This document shows positions 1 through 12,109 of a DNA stretch of 64,000 nucleotides, piece after piece. The stretch spans positions 134,866,899 to 134,930,898 of the forward strand of contig OX375873.1 in assembly GCA_947359465.1 (NCBI GenBank), written 5' to 3'. Under the pieces are notes generated by a model. That model did no database searches. It saw only the letters and a list, made by a program, of their open reading frames with translations, and was not told where the DNA came from. Origin of the DNA: Metellina segmentata. Its lineage: Eukaryota; Arthropoda; Arachnida; Araneae; Tetragnathidae. Numbering within the stretch: position 1 is the stretch's first letter; each line of letters starts with the position of its first letter. The position numbers and the translations under genes were made by a program.

Positions 1-859
1 TGGCCTTATTCCAAATTTTTTCTTTGCACGATCAAGGTACAACTGCTGTACTGGCCCGTAGTCTAAGGACTACTTTACTTTCTTATAGATTCTACGATTT
101 ACTTCAGATTCAAAAGGTATATGATTGATAAAAAGTATATACATCTATATAATTCATTTTACATGCATCACATCACTGTTGTAAGACAAACTGCAAAATG
201 TTATATTAAGATGACTAATATAGACGTCGATTTTGAGTTTTGGAGTGATTATGAATGCCCCTGAAGTTTATTTCCTGTAAAAATGACGATCCGGCATATG
301 GTCTTGCACTCAGTTTTCCTATCAATATTTTTTGACTAGTTGCATTCTTACACCAGGGATACGATGTTTCCGAATTTCATCATCCCTGGAGGATGGGAAA
401 TTAAATTGATACGATATTGTTTCTTCTGTAGTTAGTTTTCGTTCACTTTGCGGAAATCACTTCACTTAGCATTCTCAGCGGAAATTATTTTCTCGAGCTC
501 CCAAATCACGAATTTCTTACCAGTCTGACATGAGGAGTGAAATAGAATAGTCAACACGGTTGATTTGACTTCTAACAATTAATTGAACGGGAAATGTGTT
601 CAGTAAAGTATCGTTAGTAAACAAAATCAATGCATATGTATTTGTCATGTGTTGTCCCATTTGATCATCGGGAACTTCTAAACTATAAATTCATATAAAT
701 GATAGCTTTTACTTCAATTTTTATTACGTATAATAATAATTCAAGCTCTTTTTCAGTTATCTTTTTTGAACTTTATTTATTAGGCATACAGCGTAGAAAA
801 AAAATTCCAGTTATATTTTAAAATGTAGTGCACCCAAGAAAATTTAAAATTACATTACT
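1..859. other. AT-rich stretch with no recognised feature
   Basis: No open reading frame of note, no recognisable domain and no clear terminal repeat was seen. It may hold old decayed repeats. Confidence 0.4.
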
Positions 860-994
860 TCGTCATCTGAAAGTGGTGCAAAAATACTAGGTGATTTCTT
901 CTGATCTTTCCCTTTCGGGATGGATCCCGGATCATCGCATGTAGCACGTTGTGTTGTTTCAGTGCGACTGACGTTAATTGGACTACCTACATTT
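860..994 (+). repeat. tRNA-derived SINE, 3' body fragment
   Basis: This matches the 3' body of the SINE family best seen at 53596-53929. It shares the shape 'cccttt..gggatggatcccggatc', the 'cgttgtgttg' block and the end 'gacgttaatt'. The tRNA-like head is missing, as expected for 5' truncation. A short ORF over it (920-1156) is chance reading through the repeat. Confidence 0.6.
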
Positions 995-1839
995 TATAGA
1001 AGCCATCATTCATCAGCGGCTAGTACCTCCAATGTAGAGGACGGATTCACCTTCGCATTGGACACACGATTCACCCATCGTCATCTTTTATTAGGAGAGA
1101 GCGTCGCCCAACTGCAACTCATGCCCTATTCTTTTTTTCTGTTTACCATGTTTTAATTATCTGTCCTGAGGTTATAACTATCAAATTCCAAAATTAAATT
1201 TTAAATCTGCGAGATTTGGTTAAAGAAAATTCCTATTTATATTTTCGTGTTTTTACATTCAGTTCGTTTTTAAATCGCATCTAATTTTTTCCAATTCAAA
1301 ATGACTCGAATGTATTTTTTCAAATTCTCTATTATTTGAATTCCTTAGATTTCACACTTCCAAAAGGTTATACATTAAATTAAATTATTAAGTTTTATTA
1401 ATTATGTGGTAAAATAGTCCCCTCGGTTATCATCCCACGCGCGGAAGAATACATAATTGGTGACGCGCCGCGTCACATTTTTGTTAATTTGACACTGTAG
1501 GGACGCCGTGGAAGCAAGAGCTTCGTGCAACATCTAACGACGAGCAATGCGGTGCTCTGTATATTATATCGACGCCGACGTTTCTTTCCTTTATGTTTTC
1601 TGTTCATTGTTCGTCCCATGTCCCTTTAAGTAATAAAATAATTAATTTGTTAACTTACAGTCTCCATATTTAATCCCATGATAAAGCTTCAGATGATAAT
1701 GTCCTTGATTTTATCATCTGACTATTTGGATATTTTTATTCTCATATACACATTTTACAATCTACTTTGTATCTTTTTTTTGGACCAATTAATTAAAAAA
1801 TATTTTAAACTTTTACTGTGGGTTATATTCTATCGCGTG
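995..1839. other. No recognised feature
   Basis: AT-rich sequence with one GC-richer patch near 1430-1580. No domain or repeat structure could be named. Confidence 0.35.
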
Positions 1840-1905
1840 TTTGAACCAGCTTGTCCGTTTTTGGACCTTGCGCCATTAAATCCCCAAATTCATCCATCCA
1901 TCTAA
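1840..1905 (+). repeat. Short dispersed repeat tail sharing a TTGCGCCAT motif
   Basis: The block 'ggaccttgcgccattaaa' followed by a run of CAT-like repeats resembles 'ggcccttgcgccataaaa' at about 58445-58465. The shared motif followed by a simple repeat looks like the 3' end of a SINE or LINE, but only this short block is shared. Confidence 0.35.
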
Positions 1906-2681
1906 TTCGACTGCATACCAATAATACATTACTTCAAAAAGAAATCACAAATGAAAAAATATTCTTTAAAGCATGTAGTACATGGAAACCACACTTTCAT
2001 TATTTTAAGGTATCGAATTGATGTAATCGTATAAAAATAGTCTTTAGCGTACCGATAGCATTATAAATTTGATTTTTTTACTCGGCATGCATAATATATA
2101 ATTTGTTGTTGTTACTTTTTTCTCGTTTTACATAAGTACACTACAGCAAGCCTGTTATCCAGTGACACAGGAAGCTATTAAGAACAAAACTCAGGATGAT
2201 GAACGAGGGACATAGATGAGACAGGAGATGAAATGCTTGAACGATACCTGAACTGAATTGCATTTGTAGCATGCATCCCGATTCAATCTTCATTGTCTCT
2301 AACTGTACACTTAAGCGAATGTCGGAATGCTGAAGAGAGGTTTGATCTTTTCCGATGCCCAATCCTACCCATGGGATGAGATCAGGAATACGAGGCTTGA
2401 ATAGGGGACCTCGAAATTCTATCCATACTCACTTTAAAACTTCAAGTGGCATGCGCGATGATCTCCCGCATAACTTTCTGTACCAAAATCGGCAGGCCAG
2501 AGACATTTCGGAAACCGAAATTCCTGCGTATGTGTCAACCACGATCTTGGATTGACAGCATTTTTTTCCTATCCACATCCAGTGTCTCTACTGACAGGGA
2601 ATAGCTGGATGCCCTCTGTGCGAGGGATCCTGAGGGGAACGAACAGCCATGAAAAGCATTTGGCCCTTTGCTTTTCGTGTG
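1906..2681. other. No recognised feature
   Basis: Overlapping short ORFs on both strands (about 2140-2560) show no recognisable domain and no codon structure worth calling. Confidence 0.35.
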
Positions 2682-3079
2682 ACCTTTACGCTGCGGCAGG
2701 CAGATAATTCCTACAATTTCTTTTACATTAGCGGTATGGTATTGATCTGTGTACGGTGGATGTTATCCCCCTTTTAAGTGACCGCTGGCATCGATCACCA
2801 TTGACGAGCTGTCAGCGACTGACCTTCTAGAGGGTTCTTTTTTTTATTTGGTACCCTACCTTGTCGATCGTGAGGTGTGAACGCTTTGGGGGAACGGCAG
2901 AAGGTCTCTAGCTCCAAGCGGTAAGCCACATTGCTATGAAAAGAAAGCATCAGTCGCAATCGCCACTCAAGACTATCGCTCAAGTTAGAAAAATTATTTA
3001 ATGGGAGGGGTCGGACATGCAAGTGAAAGAGCCGGTCCTGGAGACGATTGAAAAAATCTAAGCAACTCAGCGTAAAGGT
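2682..3079. mobile_element. MITE with ACCTTTACGCTG termini (copy A)
   Basis: A 398-bp element starts with ACCTTTACGCTG and ends with the inverted form CAGCGTAAAGGT. The interior, including 'ttatccccct' and 'tgaccgctggcatcgat', is closely matched in the same orientation at 61027-61438. No transposase remnant was seen, so it is most likely a non-autonomous DNA transposon; the superfamily is unclear. The ORFs inside it are incidental. Confidence 0.7.
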
Positions 3080-4955
3080 TAAGTTTAGTACCGGAACATT
3101 TATTTTGGAAGTAATTTTTTTTCGTTGGTAAGCCTGGCGTTAAATAGTAACGCATGTTGGTAACGTAAGATGGTAACTTTCATCTTTACCTTAAAGGTCG
3201 GCGTTTCCTTGCAAACCAACATGTGAAGGAAACCATTTAATCCTCCAAGTGTTTCGACGAGTTACCTCGTCGAAGCTCTGGTCAATTTTTCTAAAGACGA
3301 GGTATCAAAATAAGAGATATGAGACGAAACTACGTTATGACTCCAAAAATTATACCGATTTAAGTAGGAAAAACATTTTTCTTGATCAGAACAGGTGACA
3401 GTTTGGAACAGGTTTCTAACGTGACTGCTTGACACCAAAGGGAAAATTTGGATACGAAGACAGGACCAGAAGCGTTAACATGTATCATGTTCCTCTCACA
3501 CTTCCGTCTTATTTTGCAGCTGCTATTTCTGCAGGTGAGGTCACTATTTGCACCATTTGCTGAGATGAACAGATCTTCGGCTATATTGTGACGTCTGGAA
3601 AAAAGACGATTTCAATCGCCGAATCATTGTGGGCCTTCCACGAGAGGGGAGCAGACGACCAACCAAAAACAAAGAACACGTGTGTCACAGTCGGTGGCGA
3701 TTTCTTGCACCTTGCACCTGGTTGTCTCGCACATCATCTTCTAACGGTTTCAAGAAAAAGAGGGGACTCGCACGTGTAGACATCTCTACGAGTGTTGCAG
3801 GTGTCATTGGAAAACACCCGATTTAACATTTCTGCTCCTCCGAAAAACGCAAGGGGAGACGAGAGTCAGAAGCCACTGGAGCAAGTGGTGGGCGATAGAG
3901 CTCTCGATACAGCTATGCGGTGAGGTTAAGCACCGGTAAAAAAAATAACTATGAATAGAGACTTTTGTTTTTCATGAACAGTCGTTCTTTAAATGGTGCA
4001 TTGTAAATAATCGTGTAGATAGTTCTATTTGTTAATTGAAACCTTGTAAGTGTAATACAGAACTTAAAAAGGTAATCAGCTTAATCCAATTCCATTGTAT
4101 TGCTGTGGTGCCCAAAACGCAACAATATGATAGAATCCAATTCTCCTTATCAACCCGAGATGATTCAATGTATTATTGAGCTACAATAATTGCCAAAAGA
4201 TCAGAGCGAAAAATTATTTATTTTCATCGTGACCCATTTATGATCTAGTTTGATATTAGACTGTTTAAAAGTACACTAAATAGTTATTATATCTAAAACT
4301 TTATAGTGAAAGCTACATTTGTATCGGTTTATGGTTGAAAACTATCTGATGTCATCCTCTATTTAAACAAGAGGCAATTTGAAAACCTTCCTACCGGATC
4401 ACAAGCATTCGTTTCAAAAGGACTTCAAAGACTCGTCGAACGCGACAAATGCATGAAGATATTAAGAATTGACTTCCACTTCCCCGGTTGACACACCGTA
4501 AATATTGATCCTAGAGTCGTGTCCTTATTAAAACTCCCAGTTTACCCCGGGAGCGGCTCGCTTTCACCCACACAAGCCCCTCCGATTAAGCACACAGTTC
4601 CTGGTGTTACTCAAACCCTGCCGGGGGGTATTTCCAGAGAAATTAGGCAGTTGGGCGATCACCGGGACTATCCAATCTTCTCGGCTACGGCGGTGGTTTG
4701 ATGTGGAAGGGATCTACGTTGCTGTAATGCTATATTAGAGACCTTTCTGGGTAATGGACGCGGGGCGATTGAGTTCGTCGCGAGATAAAAGCATCTACAA
4801 ACTGGTTTGTTTTAGAATATTTTAAAATCATTTAAACACATGGGTTTGATGTCCATGATCAAATAACACCTACGCAAATTTATAGTATTAAAAGTTTGGT
4901 TGGTGATGATATTCCTTGTGTATAATTACGTAATTTAGTGATTTAAGGACTTATA
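3080..4955. other. Mostly unrecognised; a short satellite-like patch near 3245-3305
   Basis: Around 3245-3305 the phrase 'tttcgacgagttacctcgtcgaa' recalls the dispersed 'gacgagatatctcgtc' repeat family. The overlapping ORFs at 3588-3826 and 4519-4701 match no domain I recognise; the second lies in a locally GC-rich patch. Confidence 0.35.
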
Positions 4956-5514
4956 CAGTCTATAACAAAAAAAATCATGCTGTTTCCTTTGATAGCCAGA
5001 CCCCTTTCTGGTCTGTTTTTACAGCAATGCGGTACGTAGACGACATTCTACGACCGGATGTGTTACCGTTCCTTTTCAACAAGATAATGCCCGACCGTAC
5101 AAGGCACATATTGCTATGAATTGTCTTCAAACTTTCCCAACACTTCCTTCTCCAACAAGGTCTCCTAATCTATCTGTCATAGAGCACATTTGGGACGTTA
5201 TGGGAAGGTGATTACAATCATCCCGGAATGTTGACCATGTAGCCCGACAGTTGGAGACAATTTGTCAAGAAATACGCAGAACGGAAACTTTTTCAGTCTA
5301 TGCCATGCCGGGTGACAGCTTGCATCCTGGCCAAAGGTGGACCAGCGCCTTTTTGATTTCCTCACTCTGTAACGGTCAAATTCTGAAATAAATTATTCAA
5401 TTGTACTGAAATTTTGATATTTTGTTGTTTAATGTGTGTTCTTCATATCCACCCATTTTTATCACAATCGGACAACTCCTTCTTGTTGCGTCGATTTTCT
5501 TTTGCTATAGAGTG
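4956..5514 (+). mobile_element. Internally deleted Tc1-like transposon
   Basis: A 559-bp element is flanked by TA on both sides (4954-4955 and 5515-5516). Left terminus CAGTCTATAAC and right terminus GCTATAGAGTG form the TIRs. Plus-strand sequence from about 5020 to 5370 matches the C-terminal half of a Tc1 transposase in broken frames: a 'DNARP'-like region followed by 'IEHIWDVMGR'. The same family occurs more completely at 54936-55688. Stops and frameshifts, and the loss of the N-terminal half, make it dead. Confidence 0.75.
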
Positions 5515-5752
5515 TACATACAGTAAACACTAATTCTAAAAAAAATATATATATATAAAAACTCACATAAGCGTCTTTCTTGCTTTTCCTATTATAAATA
5601 CGTAATTGTAAAATAAAGGGGGTCAGTAAAAAGTTAAGAAACTCTTGTAGGGGTCGACGGTCAAAAAGTTTTGTTGAACTCTGTGCTAGATAAATGAACT
5701 GCGTAATGGTTGTCTTGGATATATGAAGGATGAAGTCCCTAATCAAGATTTA

Positions 5753-6228
5753 CAGTAAAACCCCGGTTATCCGAGCCCCGATAAACCGAGTTTCCGTTTT
5801 AGCCGAGCTATCAAATATTTCTAGGAATTTTTTGGGTGGTTCTACGTTTACCATTTTTAAAGCTAACAAAAAAAAATTCTGAACTTGAGCTCACAAACAC
5901 TCAGGATAACGAAATGCACGACTGCATAAACACTGACGAACAACAAGAGATTACAGATTGAAAAAAAACATTGCAGAAACATTGGTGTAGAAAACCGCCA
6001 AAGTAACGTAAAAAGAAACAATGAAGGACTTTTTTTTAAGTAAGAACTCTTTAAATTATCGTAACAATATGAATTGCATGTGGTGTATCTGTATAACTTT
6101 TGTATTTGTTAAAATATACATTTAAACCAAAACGATTCATTTTATTTACAATTTTTGGTTTAACCGAGATTTTCGGTTATCCGAGTTAGTCTTGGTCCAC
6201 ATTAACTCGGATAATCGGGACTTTACTG
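5753..6228. mobile_element. Tigger/pogo-like deletion derivative
   Basis: A 476-bp element is flanked by TA on both sides (5751-5752, 6229-6230). Its TIRs are CAGTAAAACCCCGGTTATC at the left and the inverse of CAGTAAAGTCCCGATTATC at the right. CAGTAAAAC..GGTTATCCGAG ends with TA duplication are typical of the Tigger/pogo branch of Tc1/mariner. The inside could retain only a transposase tail near 5880-5970; nothing is intact. Confidence 0.75.
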
Positions 6229-6928
6229 TACTTGGTGTATATATCAGAGCAGTTTCAAGTGTTCTACATCTGCGATAACGCTTAACCCGCTCAGAACCAC
6301 TATCTTACTCATTATCTGCTGCCACGCTTATATAAATATGTTCAAATGTTCAGAAAATCTAATACACTGAGAGAAAATGAGATAACATTTCGGAAAGATT
6401 TACTTGGGGAACAGTTATCAGTTTTGTTTCAAAACACAGATTGAGCATTCTTGTCTACATTGCCTGATAGACGGAACAAGTGTGTACAAATTTGAATATA
6501 CACGCATGGCTCCGTAAAGCGCTGACTGTGGATAAATGATCTGGCTTTCTGAGAAATTCACCTAACTATTTATTTTATGCTAATCTTTCAAAGTGTTCCA
6601 GCATCATAACTTCTCTGTTTTATTAACGATATCCCAATTTAATTATCTCGCGTTTTGAGACGCATGCAAATAATATGTCTGCCGCTGTCTCTTTAATTAG
6701 TGACCTATCATTATTAGCTTGCGCTGCTGAATTTTATGTAATTTTAGTTCTGGTTATTTATTAACTCGCTTAAAAACATTCTTACCCGAGTGATATACGA
6801 CACCAAAGAGGGCATCCAATAATTTACATGCTTAATTGCTTTACTTTTTTCATATTATACTTCCAGATATTTTTATGACAAATTAGTGAAATCCTCAATT
6901 TATTCTGATTTAGTAAAATACTTTGTCT
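6229..6928. other. No recognised feature
   Basis: AT-rich intergenic sequence with no domain or repeat structure identified. Confidence 0.35.
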
Positions 6929-7016
6929 TAGGGGATTGATCCCGGACCATCGTTAATAACCCGTTTTGTTCCTCTAGTATGACTTTAAGTAAAATTACCA
7001 AATCACCATTACGAAA
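6929..7016 (+). repeat. SINE 3' fragment
   Basis: 'ggggattgatcccggaccatcgttaataacccg' followed by 'aaaattacc' and an ATTACC-type end matches the 3' end of the SINE at 53596-53929. About 90 bp remain. Confidence 0.6.
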
Positions 7017-7082
7017 CAGTATCAAGACTCGTAAAAAACAAATAGTGTTTTATGAATTCCATTTAGTTCATATATATATATA

Positions 7083-7490
7083 TGTAACAAATGATTAAAA
7101 AATGATTTGTGAGAAAATTGCTTCGACATTGGCCGGCGCCTCCGAGTATTGTTTCACGTGCCTTTTACAGTTTCGCAGCCCATTGCATCAAAAATAATTA
7201 ATTTTTGCAAGCTAAGCTAAATTAATCTTCCCACGCCTTGATCCATCTGTTCCCATCTATTTACTGTAAAATGTCCCATCAAATCATACCATATAAGGCA
7301 ATGAAATCTGTCTGAGTATTGCTGATCAAAGAATAATTAATTTGTTGATACGCAACTTGTAACTTGTTGCGCCATCTCTTGAAGCACTCGAACCATGACT
7401 GTGGTCTAATAAAGACGTCTTTTTCATTGCTCTCTGTCCTGCTCATATTTTATGAGAACTAAGTAGTGAGACTTGTAGAAAGTCGTCACA
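7083..7490 (+). repeat. 5' LTR of element 1
   Basis: It begins TGTAACA and ends CACA. Near the 3' part, 'ctaataaagacg' supplies an AATAAA polyadenylation signal. It is preceded by a TA microsatellite (about 7071-7082). Its sequence is repeated at 11524-11925 and, without the first 45 bp or so, at 42876-43240. Confidence 0.88.
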
Positions 7491-7653
7491 AGTCGACAGG
7501 ATTTAATTCCTGTCGCGAAACCCGACGGCACGATGCTAATTTGAAGTTTTTAAAAGAATTAAGCACGATGAAAGTGACCAACAATGGCGGCGGTTTGTCT
7601 TTTTCTGCCGTGGTTAATCCGAAAGAGGATTTGTTTAATGTTTCTCTTTGCGA

Positions 7654-7666
<13 letters not shown>

Positions 7667-7687
<21 letters not shown>
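7667..7687. repeat. (TA)n microsatellite
   Basis: Pure alternating AT run inside the leader of element 1. Confidence 0.9.
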
Positions 7688-7690
<3 letters not shown>

Positions 7691-7856
7691 GAGTGGGTGC
7701 GTTATCCAAAACATCTGACGAAGAAAATAATTTTGCCTCGCTGCCGTGATGAACTAACTGAATGGGGAAAGAAAAAGCAAGGGAGAAAAAATGCTGTCTT
7801 CCTCGCTTCGGAAAGGTTACTGATATGGACGCAAAGGTCGCCGGTGGAAAGATCCG

Positions 7857-8144
7857 ATGTCCAGGTTCTTGGAGTTCAAGCCCCTCAGCGGAACAACCTC
7901 ACCTTGGAGACGACCGACCCCTGCCTTCCCACCAAGGGCTGGATTACAACAACCATGGAGTAGACCACAAAAGTACCAGGGTCCATCAACCGGTCCAAGG
8001 AGTCCACCATATGTGGAACGTATACCTTTGAGACCTAGACCTATCCAAACCCAAGGAGTGCCAACCCCACCACGAGATAGACCCACAGCAACCTGTTACA
8101 AGTGTGGCCTGCAGGGCCACTTTGTCCGAGACTGCAGAAAGTGA
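7857..8144 (+). pseudogene. gag: gag nucleocapsid remnant of Ty3/gypsy element 1
   Basis: A 95-codon open stretch, rich in proline and arginine, ends with a zinc knuckle CYKCGLQGHFVRDC (about residues 80-93), the CCHC motif of Gag nucleocapsids that binds RNA. No matching capsid domain was found upstream, where two other frames stay open over 7697-8031, so gag is probably truncated and frameshifted. The protease frame starts within it, overlapping by about 40 bp. Confidence 0.8.
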
Positions 8145-8406
8145 TTTCGTACAGCCCCCCCCCCACACCAGTATGCACTGTACCGGAAACGTATTTCTTA
8201 TGACCGAGATGTGTTTTCCGGATACGGGACAAGACTTACTGGGACTCATTGACACTGGCAGCAATGTGACTATAATAAGTGAGGTTTTTGTCAGGTCTAT
8301 AAAGTATAGAGAAATGGGGGGTGAAAAGTTGCAGGTGGTGCAGCAAACCAGTGAACGATTAAAAGTAACCAGAATTATAAAGGTGTGTCAAAATCGAAGA
8401 AATTAA
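8104..8406 (+). pseudogene. pro: Aspartic protease of element 1
   Basis: The frame contains LIDTGSNVTIIS (catalytic aspartate codon near 8251) in the retropepsin-like context of Ty3/gypsy proteases, which cleave the Gag-Pol polyprotein. The frame ends at 8406 and the next coding piece starts 14 bp on, so protease and RT are separated by a lesion. Confidence 0.75.
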
Positions 8407-8419
8407 GAAAAACGTCATT

Positions 8420-10280
8420 ATGTATGTTATTGACTCTGATTTACCTTATTTGTTAATTTCCTTGCAACATGCGGCACTATTTAATTTACATCTCGATATA
8501 AAAAATGAAAAAAATTTTCAAAAGGGTAAAGATATCACGTATTGTAATAAGAAAAGAAAAGCGGAGTCAATGACTACATATCATTTGAGGGAAATTAACG
8601 AACAAAATAAAAATTATGTTAAATTTAGTAAAAGTTATAATGATGTTACAGATAGTGATAATTATGATGCGTTAGAAACGAGATATTTTTATAATAGGAA
8701 TTATAGTAAACATTATAGTAAAATTATTAAGTGTATTGATAATGTTAATGTGTCAGAGGGAAGTGCTGGAGATGTTGAGCTTCTACAACAATTTCAGCAA
8801 GTGGGGATTACACCCCTCCCCCTCTTGACTGAAAATTTTAAAAGTCATTTCGCTATGCAGGAAAATTTACCTGGATTTACAGAAATGGACCAAAACACAG
8901 AACTGGCATCTCTGGTACTCTCCTTCCGGTACATATTTCCCAAAAACAAATTTGATATTGGACGAATTAGAAAGGAACCAGCTAAGGTGGTTTTAACTTC
9001 AGAAATGCCTGTATCATTAAGACCCTACAGGGCCTCTCAAAAAGATAATATTGAGATCAAAAAACAAATTGACGAATTGTTAAAACATGATATTATCAAA
9101 CCATCTTGCAGTCCATATAGCAGTCCAGTGACCTTAGCGCAGAAAAGAGGTGAAGGGAAAACAAGGCTATGTATAGATTACAGGAAAATTAATGATATTT
9201 GTAAAACAGATAAAGAGCCGATCCCGAAGATTGACGGTGTCTTAGATCAATTGAGTCAAGCTAGAATCTTCTCCACATTAGACATAGCCTCTGCATATTG
9301 GAATATTGCATTGGAGGAAAAAAGTAAGGAAAAATTGGCATTTCCTGTAATTTCGGACTGTATGAATTTCAAGTTCTCCCATTTGGCTATAAAAATAGTC
9401 CGGCTATTTTTCAGAGGATCATTAGACAAATTTTAAACAAGTATCAGATTAATTTTGCTTTGAATTACTTTGACGATTTAGTAATATTCTCTAACAACTT
9501 AAAAGAACATTTGGAACATTTACGATCTATTTTTCAAATTTGCGAAAAGGAAAACATTAAATTAAAATTTGCTAAATGCCAATTAGCACAAACGAAAATT
9601 TCTTTTTTGGGATATGAAATTGGGGAAGGGACTTTTTCACCTAATGATGTTAATATAGAAACTATCAAAAATCTAGTTCCTCCAGGCAATGTGAAACAAT
9701 TGCAAAGATTTTTAGGAAGCGTGAACGTGTACAATAAATTCATTAAAAACTATGCGAAACTAAGGAAACCCTTAAGTAATTTGTTAAAAAAAGATACAAA
9801 ATGGAATTGGACTGCTGAATGTCAGGAAGCATATAAGACACTTAAAAACTGTTTAATTTCTAAACCTATTTTGTCAATATATAATCCTAATTATCAATGT
9901 AGTTTCTTTGTGAATGCCTCTGGAGATGGCATAGGAAGTATTCTGAAACAGTTGCATCCCGATGGGAATTTACACCCTGTAGCATACTATTCTAGGTCCG
10001 TAAGACCAAATGAAAAAATTATAGTGTCTCAGAATTAGAAAGTCTAGCCATTGTCGATTCAGTAGAACAATTCCATTGCTATCTCCATGGGATTACATTT
10101 ACTATATACACTGATCATGCTGCTCTTGTCTGGTTAAAATCCATAAAACATCTCACAGGGAGATTATTTAGATGGTCCCTCAAATTATCCATGTATGATT
10201 ATACCATTAAATATAAAAAGGGATCCACCAACCATGAAGCAGATTTTTTAAGTAGACAACCCATTTCTCATTTTGTAGAG
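8420..10280 (+). pseudogene. pol: Reverse transcriptase and RNase H of element 1 (frameshifted)
   Basis: The first open piece (8420-9436) carries RLCIDYRKIND and FSTLDIASAYWNI, the early RT motifs including the first catalytic aspartate. A frameshift near 9350 moves the 'PFGYKNSPAIFQ'-like region to another frame. The second piece (9460-10038) carries YFDDLVIFSNN (the YxDD catalytic box, codons about 9466-9477), the thumb region and the start of RNase H, where the usual TDAS reads VNAS. RNase H then continues in another frame to 'ADFLSRQP' near 10250. An asparagine-rich low-complexity insert lies at about 8500-8750. The enzyme cannot be made in one piece. Confidence 0.88.
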
Positions 10281-11165
10281 ACACAGGTTAATTTATTAAG
10301 TATAGAAGAAATTATAGAGCATCAACAATCCGATAATGTTTCTAATCCAAAATTTAAGAAAATAAACAATGTATGGACAATTCAGAAAAAGGGATTAACA
10401 AAAATTGTCATACCTTTCTCCTTAAGATTAAAATTAATAGAAAATGCTCATGTGAAATTTGGACACCCCGGAATTAAAAAAATGTTACAAATTTTATCAC
10501 GTATATTTTATTGGGAATCCATAATCATTGATATGTCTTGTTGTGTAAAGTATTGTGAAGTGTGTCAATTGAATAAGAAATGTCATCAAAGAAGATATGG
10601 TCTACTACAAGCACTCCCACCTGCAAAACAGCCTTTTGAATTAATGTCTCTGGATACCATAGGAGGTTTAGGCTATTAGCATTCAACAAAAAAATATTTA
10701 CATTGTGTAACTGACCATAGTACTAGGTACGTGTGGACTTTTGCTAATACTAATGCTACCACCGATACCTATATTAATTGTTTGAAACAAATTTTCCAAA
10801 TTACCAAGCCTAAGAAAATTTTAAGTGACAGAAATGCAGTTTTCACTTCCACGAAATTTAAACATTTCCTTAAGAATAATGGTGTCACTCAACTTCTAAC
10901 TTCTTCACATAGACCTCAATGCAACGGAAAGCAAGAACGCGTAGGAGCCACAATAATACAAAGGATAAGATGCAAAAGTAATAATAAACATTCAAACACG
11001 CCTTGGCCAAAATTGTTAGAACAAGCAACAGCAGAATATAATATAATAATACACCATATCAAGTAACTTCATTTCCTCCCAGTTATTTACTGTATGAAAT
11101 AATTGGTTTTTATTTCATTTTCATTAGGTTAGTTTTCAGAACACAATTCTCTGGAAACTGGTTGC
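10281..11165 (+). pseudogene. int: Integrase of element 1 (frameshifted)
   Basis: The piece ending at 10679 holds the HHCC zinc-binding domain (HVKFGH then CEVC). The first core aspartate sits in SLDTIGG just before a stop at 10677-10679. The piece 10731-11066 holds LSDRNAVF (second aspartate) and NGKQERVGATI (glutamate), completing D-D-E. After 11066 a shifted frame continues with a 'TPYQVTSFPPSYLLY'-like stretch to about 11100, typical of the core end. No chromodomain was seen. Confidence 0.87.
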
Positions 11166-11523
11166 TTTATTTTGTACAGTATTTGATTTGATATGATTGT
11201 GAACTACTATGGTATGAATGAGCTCTTGTTGATAATTCGATTGTGATAATCACTTATTGTGTTTAATGTTATTTTAATGGATCCTATATTCTAATTGTTT
11301 ATTGCGTTTTTACTCTTTACCATGTCTGAGATAAAGAGTCATTAATGTTAAAAGTGTTTTATGTTAGCTTCTATGTCAATAGATGGATAGCAAGTGGGTA
11401 GATAGAAGTTTTGGGTTATAGGGTTGCTAGTTTATTCCAAATTTTAGGTTTTCATTAACAGCTTCTTCCTAGATGTCCTACACCCTATGGATGCATAGGA
11501 TGTAGTCTTCTTGGGAAGGGGGA

Positions 11524-11921
11524 TGTAACATTAAAAAATGATTCGTGAGAAAATTGCTTCGACATTGGCCGGCGCCTCCGAGTATTTTTTCACGTGCCTT
11601 TTACAGTTTCGCAGCCCATTGCATCAGAAATAATTAATTTTTGGAAGCTAAGCTAAATTCATCTTCCCACGCAGTGATCCATCTGTTCCCATCTATTTAC
11701 TGTAAAATGTCCCATCAAATGATACATATAAGGCAATGAAATCTGTCTGAGTATTGCTGATCAAGGAATAATTAATTTGTTGATACGCAACTTGTAACTT
11801 GTTCGCCATCTCTTGAAGCACTCGAACCATGACTGTGGTCTAATAAAGACGTCTTTTTCATTGCTCTCTGTCCTGCTCATATTTTATGAGAACTAAGTAG
11901 TGAAACTTGTAGAAAGTTGTC

Positions 11922-11925
<4 letters not shown>
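11524..11925 (+). repeat. 3' LTR of element 1
   Basis: It starts TGTAACA directly after a purine-rich run (gggaaggggga) and ends next to a (CA)n(TA)n microsatellite. It matches the 5' LTR with a small number of differences. Confidence 0.88.

Positions 11926-11958
<33 letters not shown>
11922..11958. repeat. (CA)n(TA)n compound microsatellite
   Basis: CA dinucleotides to about 11945 followed by TA dinucleotides, abutting the end of the 3' LTR. Confidence 0.9.
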
Positions 11959-12109
11959 GGATCATAAACATCGACCTTCAGAATCAAGTAGACAAAGATG
12001 AGTACGCACTTGTTAGCGTTTCGATGACCCATTCGACAGAAATCGATTCCCAAACTCACATGACCCACCCTGTTCAGATCTTGCAACAGCGACTCCACCC
12101 TACACGCTT

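Larger units (their letters stand above)
7083..11925 (+). mobile_element. Decayed Ty3/gypsy LTR retrotransposon (element 1)
   Basis: Two direct repeats of about 400 bp (7083-7490 and 11524-11925), beginning TGTAACA and ending in ACA, bound a coding interior of about 4 kb. The order is gag zinc knuckle, protease, reverse transcriptase, RNase H, integrase, the standard Ty3/gypsy order. By eye the LTRs differ by about 11 substitutions and 4 short indels, so the insertion is not recent. Most of gag is missing or unreadable and pol is broken by several frameshifts and stops. A polypurine run just before 11524 fits a plus-strand primer. No target duplication is visible because both flanks are simple repeats. 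Confidence 0.9.

Noticed and set aside
3588..3826. Two overlapping ORFs of 63 and 65 codons
   Set aside because: No recognisable domain, both frames are open over the same bases, and there is no sign of selection on either; probably chance.
7697..8264. Five overlapping ORFs on both strands
   Set aside because: Only the frame ending in the zinc knuckle (7857-8144) and the protease frame (8104-8406) have family support; the rest are shadows.
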